From NCBI GenBank assembly GCA_016722285.1, contig JADKGI010000006.1, forward strand, positions 1 to 64,000: 64,000 nt of DNA. Direction: 5' to 3'. How positions within the stretch are numbered: the first letter of the stretch is position 1; each line of letters begins with the position of its first letter. The notes beneath the pieces were generated by a model. It saw only the letters and a program-made list of their open reading frames with translations, was not told the DNA's origin and made no database searches. The stretch is from Saprospiraceae bacterium. GTDB lineage: Bacteria > Bacteroidota > Bacteroidia > Chitinophagales > Saprospiraceae. The position numbers and the translations under genes were made by a program. Shown one piece after another: positions 58,726 through 64,000 of this stretch.

Positions 58726-58775
58726 TGCAAATATCACAAACCACTAAGATTTAATCATGGGGATTCCATGTGGCC
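58709..58775 (+). repeat. Dispersed palindromic element, copy 2
   Basis: About 67 bp, roughly 88% identical to 37628-37693. The ends TGAAATCCCCATGAT and ATCATGGGGATTCCA form a 15-bp inverted repeat with one mismatch. It supplies the last codons and the stop of the vWA gene. Form and size fit a REP- or MITE-like element. Confidence 0.75.
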
Positions 58776-59012
58776 AAAGAAATAAAAATAGATTTAATCA
58801 TGTGAAATAAATCAGAAATATTTAGTCTTTATGAAAATATATGGCTACTCACATATGAGGCGGTTAATTTTACGCGAATTTCTTTAAAATAAAAAATTCT
58901 TAACATTAGGCATTAAAATGGTATTTATCATATTGGTTTTTCTAAAGAAAGAATAGGTGAGAGACCAAAAAATTATACTGGATTGCATGAAATATCTTAC
59001 ATTTTAGTTGAG
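58776..59012. other. Spacer after the vWA gene
   Basis: About 240 bp, AT-rich. A plus-strand stretch from 58935 reads YHIGFSKERIGERPKN and onward without a stop, but it runs into the opposite-strand gene and has no start. I see no supported gene. Confidence 0.4.
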
Positions 59013-59632
59013 TTACCTTTCACTTTTGAACAAATCAAAGATACCCAACCCGAGCCTGTAAAAATCCTGAAGGATATTATCTGGTACAAGGCTGTTGTGC
59101 GAATAAAAAATCAGGTAATAATTAGCTGCTTCTACAGACCAGCCACTTGTTTTTGAAAAGAATTTAAGTACATGATCATTGAAAGTTTCTCTTATGAAAT
59201 CTTTATATTCTCCGGTCAGATGGTATTCATTGGAGAAGATCGGATATTGCTCAAAATCAATATCTTCCCAACCTAAAAAAGCAGAAATACGATGTCCGAA
59301 GTTTTCCGGCTTCATAGTAAATTCAGGAAGACCAAGATGTTTAGAATTGATGAAAAAAACAGTCTGATCAAAAACATGATGCGTTTTTCCTGTAGATATT
59401 GTGTATTTATAGTCAAAAGGTTGATCTCATCTTCGAGAGATGATGATTTGGAGTGGCAAAGATTTCTGATTTTTCCGGATCTGTGTTTAAATAATTCAAA
59501 TAATTTTAAATATGACTTAGTTCCAAATTCGTCATTATCCAAATATTCCATTCCTTTCGAAGCACACAAATTTTTGTATTTTTCACTTCTAAGTATTTCT
59601 TTATTACTCTTGCCAAAAATCACAGGACTCAA
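59013..59632 (-). CDS. Unrecognised cytoplasmic protein, with a 1-nt deletion
   Basis: Two minus-strand frames join when one A is added to the AAAA at 59415-59418 (a T run on the coding strand). The joined product reads INLFDYKYTISTGKTHHVFDQ across the break and has about 206 residues. The ends are IFGKSNKEILRSEKYKNL and DNILQDFYRLGLGIFDLF. A tryptophan-rich motif SGWSVEAANYYLIFY and FLGWEDIDFEQYPIF are the most conserved-looking parts. No signal peptide is seen. The start is uncertain: the frame opens with TTG 59632 or extends further upstream without an ATG. I do not recognise the family. Confidence 0.55.
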
Positions 59633-59774
59633 GATTTGGAGCGAAGTTATTATTATTTTTCGTAATCATTTATTTTTTATATTTTAAACTTGCGTGGTGT
59701 AAGGAGGAGTCATTAGATTCATTCTAAATAATTTATTTTGATTACTACTCTTCCCCAAATAGTATTAGTATTTT

Positions 59775-59782
59775 TAATTTTG
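59775..59782 (+). promoter_or_regulatory. Possible -7 element of the sdhCAB operon
   Basis: TAATTTTG fits TAnnTTTG and lies 28 bp before the sdhC start. No TTTG is found at the normal distance upstream (the nearest TTTTG ends at 59740), so the call is weak. Confidence 0.4.
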
Positions 59783-59809
59783 CAATGTTCAAAAAAAAAA
59801 TAATTAATT

Positions 59810-60493
59810 ATGAAGTGGATAATTACCTTTTTTGGCTCTGGCATTGGCAAAAAATTGCTGATGAGTCTGACAGGTTTGTTTCTGATTTTATTCTTGGCTG
59901 TGCACTTACTAGGTAATCTACAACTTTTAAAAGACGATGGCGGCCACTCTTTTAATGTGTATGCTAAATTTATGACGACCAATCCTTTGATTAAAACAAT
60001 CGGGTATGGAAATTATTTTTTTATTCTTCTTCATGCTTTTGTTGGTATATCTCTCGCGTGGTACAATCGAAATGCTAAAGGGCAAAAATATGCTGTGTTT
60101 AATTCAATGCATACCACATGGGCATCAAAAAATATGGCACTATTAGGGTCCTTGATACTCGCTTTTATATTGATTCATATGGGAGATTTTTGGCTTAAAA
60201 TGAAACTTGACCAACTTCCTATGGTCACCTATCCGGGCATCGAAGGAGAAATCAAAGATTTGTACTTCAGAGTAGCCGAAGCCTTTAAAAATCCGGTATT
60301 GGTTGTTAGCTATGTAGTAGGTATGATCATTTTGTCATACCACCTTCAGCATGGATTCCAAAGTGCTTTTCAGACTTTAGGTATCAATCATCAGAAATAT
60401 ACTCCGGCCATAAAAGCATTAGGAATGGCTTATGCTATTTTGATACCCTTTGGATTCGCAATCATTCCTGTGTATCATTTTCTATTGAAATGA
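59810..60493 (+). CDS. sdhC: Succinate dehydrogenase cytochrome b subunit, b558 family
   Basis: A 227-residue membrane protein with five helices. It starts with SGIGKKLLMSLTGLFLILFLAVHLLGNL, the family hallmark with a haem-ligand histidine, and further histidines occur in FILLHAFVG, ILIHMGDF and LSYHLQHGFQSAFQTLG. This is the di-haem single-subunit anchor of Bacteroidota and related complex II enzymes. It anchors SdhA and SdhB to the inner membrane and reduces quinone. It leads the sdhCAB operon. Confidence 0.93.
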   Translation: MKWIITFFGSGIGKKLLMSLTGLFLILFLAVHLLGNLQLLKDDGGHSFNVYAKFMTTNPLIKTIGYGNYFFILLHAFVGISLAWYNRNAKGQKYAVFNSMHTTWASKNMALLGSLILAFILIHMGDFWLKMKLDQLPMVTYPGIEGEIKDLYFRVAEAFKNPVLVVSYVVGMIILSYHLQHGFQSAFQTLGINHQKYTPAIKALGMAYAILIPFGFAIIPVYHFLLK

Positions 60494-60549
60494 TGCCTTA
60501 ACAACTAATTATTGAAATTCATTATCGTTTTGATATAAAAAATTATAAA

Positions 60550-62542
60550 ATGAACATAAATTCGAAAATTCCATCAGGTCCATTGGCAGACAAATGGAAA
60601 AAATATAAGTCCACCATTCCAATAGTAGCCCCAAATAATAAGAGAAAACTTGAAATCATTGTAGTAGGTACTGGATTAGCCGGTGCAGCTGCAGCCTCTT
60701 CTTTGGGAGAGTTGGGATATTCAGTAAAATGTTTTACTTTTCATGACAGCCCAAGGAGGGCGCATAGTATTGCAGCACAAGGAGGAATCAATGCTGCTAA
60801 AAATTATGCTAATGATGGTGACAGTATTTACAGGCTGTTTTACGATACGATAAAAGGAGGTGATTATCGTTCCAGGGAGGCAAACGTTTATAGACTGGCA
60901 GAATGCTCCGTAGATATCATCGATCAATGTGTTGCTCAGGGCGTACCTTTTGCGTGAATATGGCGGACTTCTTGAAAACAGATCATTTGGTGGAGTGCAG
61001 GTATCCCGTACTTTTTATGCCAGAGGTCAGACAGGACAGCAGTTGCTTATTGGAGCTTATCAGTCTTTGTCCCGCCAGATTTCATTGGGCACTGTGACCA
61101 TGTACAACAGACACGAAATGCTTGATTTGGTTATTGTCGAGGGTAAAGCAAGAGGTATCATAGCAAGAAACCTCATCACTGGAGAGTTACAAAGGTACGC
61201 CGGTCATGCTGTAGTGTTAGCTACGGGTGGGTATGGTAATGTATTTTACCTATCTACCAATGCGATGATGTGCAATGTTACGGCAGCATGGAAGTCAGTT
61301 AAAAAAGGGGCTTTGATGGCGAATCCTTGTTTCACCCAAATTCACCCAACATGTATCCCTGTATCAGGAGAATACCAGTCCAAACTGACACTTATGTCAG
61401 AATCATTGAGGAATGATGGCCGGGTGTGGGTCCCGAAGAAAAAAGAAGACGCTGAAGCAATCCAGAAAGGTAAACTGAAAGGAGTGGACTTAAAGGAAGA
61501 TGACAGAGATTACTTCCTTGAAAGAAGATATCCAGCTTTTGGTAATCTTGTGCCACGTGATGTAGCCTCCAGAGCTGCCAAAACAGAGTGCGATAAAGGC
61601 CACGGAGTAAGTCCTACCGGATTAGCGGTTTATCTTGACTTTTCAGCAGCAATTGAGAGATATGGAAAAATTGAAGCAAATAAGCAAGGCTTATTGGAAC
61701 AAACTCATGACCAAATAGTGGAAATGGGAGAAAAAGTTATTTCTGATAAGTATGGTAATCTCTTTGAGATGTATGAAAAGATCACTGGCGAAAATCCATA
61801 TCAGCTGCCAATGAAGATTTACCCGGCAGTACACTATACAATGGGAGGTATATGGGTAGATTATAATTTGGAGACAAATGTTCCGGGACTATTTGCTCTT
61901 GGCGAGTGCAATTTTTCAGATCATGGCGCCAACAGACTAGGTGCTTCAGCTCTGATGCAAGGACTGGCTGATGGTTATTTCGTTATACCTTATACTATCG
62001 GAACCTTCCTTGCCAATGAGATTTCTACTCCTAAAATTAAAATTGATTCTCCTGAATTCATTGAAGCTGAAAATGAAACTAAAGCATTAATAGACAGATT
62101 GCTAAGCATTAACGGAAACCAGTCTGTAGAAAGTTTTCACAGGCGTTTGGGCAAGATAATGTGGGAGTATTGTGGTATGGCAAGAAATGAAAGCGGACTC
62201 AGGAAAGGCCGTCAGCAGATCAGAGAGCTGCGTGAAGAATATTATAAAGACGTTTTTGTACCCGGATCTAATGAAGAATACAATACTGAACTGGAGAAAG
62301 CCATCAGAGTTGCTGATCTATTGGAACATGGTGAACTTATGATGCTGGATGCACTTAACAGAAATGAATCATGTGGTGGTCACTTCAGAGAAGAATCAGC
62401 TACTCCGGAAGGAGAGGCAATGCGAAAAGATGATGAATTTACTTATGTAGCGGCATGGGCTTGGGATATTAACAATCCAAAATTATATAAAGAGCCCCTT
62501 ACATTCGAAAATGTAGAATTGAAAACAAGAAGTTATAAATAA
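60550..62542 (+). CDS. sdhA: Succinate dehydrogenase flavoprotein subunit, with a small deletion
   Basis: The FAD-binding IVVGTGLAGAAAASSLGELG, the HSIAAQGGINAAKNY flavin-attachment region and KGGDYRSREANVYRLAE are in the first frame, which stops at 60957. The second frame starts REYGGLLENRSFGGVQVSRTFYA and runs to 62542, with HPTCIPVSGEYQS and GECNFSDHGANRLGASAL. Adding the two bases missing from GCGCGT at 60952-60954 gives GVPFAREYGG and a protein of about 664 residues, the normal length. The intact rest argues for a sequencing error in an essential gene. It oxidises succinate to fumarate. Confidence 0.92.
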
Positions 62543-62569
62543 TCCATACAAAAAATAATATATAGAATA

Positions 62570-63319
62570 ATGGATATGAATTTAAATATCAAGGTCTGGA
62601 GACAGAAAAACAATAAATCAACAGGTGGTTTTGAGACATATCCGGTGTTGGCAAATGAGCATATGTCATTTTTGGAAATGCTGGATGTGTTGAATGAAGA
62701 TTTAGTAGGACTGAAAAAAGAACCAATAGCATTTGAACACGATTGCAGAGAAGGAATTTGTGGTACCTGTAGCCTCGTTATAAATGGACAACCTCATGGT
62801 CCAAATTCAGGAACAACTACCTGCCAGTTGCACATGCGATTTTTTAAAGATGGCGATACTATAGTAGTTGAACCATACCGTGCAAAAGCTTTTCCGGTAC
62901 TGAAAGATCTTGTGGTGGACAGATCTTCTTTTGATCGCATCATCCAGGCTGGAGGTTACATATCTGTCAATACCGGGCAGGCTCCGGATGGAAATTGTAT
63001 TCCGATCGGGAAGGATCTTGCAGGCAAATCTTTTGAATCAGCTGCATGCATAGGCTGCGGAGCTTGTGTTGCAGCATGCCCGAACGGATCTGCCATGCTA
63101 TTTACTTCAGCCAAAATTACTCACCTTGGGTTGCTTCCGCAAGGGGAAGTAGAAGCGGATAGACGTACCCAATCTATGGTAGCACAAATGGACAAAGAAG
63201 GATTCGGAATGTGCAGCAATATAGGTGCTTGTGAGGCACAATGCCCTAAAGAAATCAAGCTTGACAATATCGCCTATATGAACAGATCATATTTTAAAGC
63301 AGTTTTCAGCGGAGAATAG
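62570..63319 (+). CDS. sdhB: Succinate dehydrogenase iron-sulfur subunit
   Basis: A 249-residue protein with all three cluster sites. The 2Fe-2S motif is CREGICGTCSLVING with the distal cysteine in TTTCQLHM. The 4Fe-4S and 3Fe-4S ligands are in CIGCGACVAACPNGS and CSNIGACEAQCPKEI. It carries electrons from SdhA to the quinone site of SdhC. It begins 27 bp after sdhA, and the gene order C-A-B is typical of Bacteroidota. Confidence 0.95.
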   Translation: MDMNLNIKVWRQKNNKSTGGFETYPVLANEHMSFLEMLDVLNEDLVGLKKEPIAFEHDCREGICGTCSLVINGQPHGPNSGTTTCQLHMRFFKDGDTIVVEPYRAKAFPVLKDLVVDRSSFDRIIQAGGYISVNTGQAPDGNCIPIGKDLAGKSFESAACIGCGACVAACPNGSAMLFTSAKITHLGLLPQGEVEADRRTQSMVAQMDKEGFGMCSNIGACEAQCPKEIKLDNIAYMNRSYFKAVFSGE

Positions 63320-63612
63320 AATAAATATGCAAGATGGTTTTAATTGACTAAGAAGGTTTATACTGATTATTAGGTGCTGGTTTTAAAATTAAAAATTAAT
63401 ATTAGGAATATTTTAAATTTATAATTTTGATTCTTTTCAGCTTGTTGGCATAATTATTGTTTTAATTGCTCATACAAAGTAGCAACTATCGTTTCAGGTT
63501 TTGAAAATAATTTGTCAAAAACTAACTTTTTCTTATAAAGTGATAAGAAAAAATTATGATTATATATTTGATTTTGTATTTTTGCACACGAATCTCAAAC
63601 AATTTCGGCACC
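63320..63612. other. Spacer between sdhB and the peroxidase gene
   Basis: About 290 bp, AT-rich. TATTTTTG at 63577-63584 is a candidate -7 element for the downstream gene, followed by GCAC as at the tRNA promoter. No clear terminator for sdhB was found. Confidence 0.4.
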
Positions 63613-64000
63613 ATGATCTCAAGAGTTACTTTACTTGGCTTATTTTGTTTCTTCATTTTGATTAGTTGTAATCATGACGAACTGACTGATAATGATAAAG
63701 TGCTGAAGAATTTGATTACCGACAGATCACGCTATATTCTTCCTGATGAAACTGATTACAAATCAATACCGCAATCTCCTGTAAATCCACTTACAAAAGA
63801 GAAAATAGAATTAGGAAAATTGTTGTTTTTTGAACCCGCTTTTGCAAATGAAGCAAAAAGGGAGGATTTAAAATTTACCTATACTTGCAGTAGTTGCCAC
63901 GTACCGGATGCCGGATTCAGACCTGGTAGGATGCAAGGTATTGCAGATGGTGGTGTTGGTTTCGGTATTCAGGGAGAAAGCCGATTTAAGTATCCATATT
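63613..64000 (+). CDS. MauG/cytochrome c peroxidase-like di-haem lipoprotein, 3' end cut by window edge
   Basis: The visible 129 residues start with a lipoprotein signal ending in ILISC (cysteine 19). An N-terminal segment IPQSPVNPLTKEKIELGKLLFFEP follows, then the first haem c site CSSCHVPDAGFRPGR. This is the family of bacterial di-haem peroxidases and MauG-like proteins that act on peroxide or substrate proteins in the periplasm. The second haem motif is outside the window. Confidence 0.87.
   Translation, partial: MISRVTLLGLFCFFILISCNHDELTDNDKVLKNLITDRSRYILPDETDYKSIPQSPVNPLTKEKIELGKLLFFEPAFANEAKREDLKFTYTCSSCHVPDAGFRPGRMQGIADGGVGFGIQGESRFKYPY

Noticed and set aside
58935..59130. A plus-strand coding-like stretch (YHIGFSKERIGERPKN onward)
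   Set aside because: It has no start codon, runs into the opposite-strand gene and has no known motif. It could be a relic, but the evidence is too thin.

Overview
The window comes from a Bacteroidota chromosome. The evidence is a SusC/SusD pair, a type IX secretion (T9SS) sorting tail, TAnnTTTG-type promoters, the DUF2853, DUF5606 and DUF6370 families, a b558-type SdhC, and AT-rich DNA with no clear Shine-Dalgarno sequences. Saprospiria or Chitinophagia-like gene content is the best guess; the genus cannot be told from here.

Layout. 1-2.8 kb: partial arginase-family gene (-), MoxR-type ATPase and DUF2853 (+). 2.86-3.65 kb: tRNA-Arg(TCT) followed by a terminator and a decayed tyrosine integrase, the scar of an old tRNA-targeted element. 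3.7-32.1 kb: a sialoglycan utilisation locus. It holds a GntR/FCD regulator, SusC/SusD, N-acetylneuraminate lyase, mutarotase, an MFS transporter, sialidase, sulfatase, an AGE-type epimerase, sialate O-acetylesterase, fucosidase GH29, hexosaminidase GH20, two GH2 enzymes and an SGNH-GH20 fusion. A palindromic operator (TATGT-ATG-ACATA) lies at the start site of both the regulator promoter and the susC promoter. 32.2-37.4 kb: small stress-type and unknown genes and a large Asp-box protein.

37.7-49.8 kb: a complete reductive pyrimidine catabolic cluster. Uracil enters by an NCS1 permease, is reduced by PreT/PreA, opened by dihydropyrimidinase and decarbamoylated by beta-ureidopropionase. The beta-alanine is then transaminated and oxidised to acetyl-CoA by an MmsA-type dehydrogenase. 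The spacers of this cluster are filled with nearly G-free 22-bp tandem repeats, an IS3-family element sits inside one array, and an S23/four-helix-bundle gene lies between preT and preA.

49.9-64 kb: two surface proteins (one with a T9SS tail, one with dockerin-like repeats), a FucP-like MFS carrier, DUF5606, a LytTR regulator with a TPR histidine kinase, a vWA protein ending in a dispersed palindromic element, an unknown protein, sdhCAB, and the start of a MauG-like di-haem peroxidase.

At least nine otherwise well-conserved genes carry single-base (in one case two-base) indels, mostly in short homopolymers. I read these mainly as assembly errors and give repaired gene spans, but true pseudogenes are not excluded.
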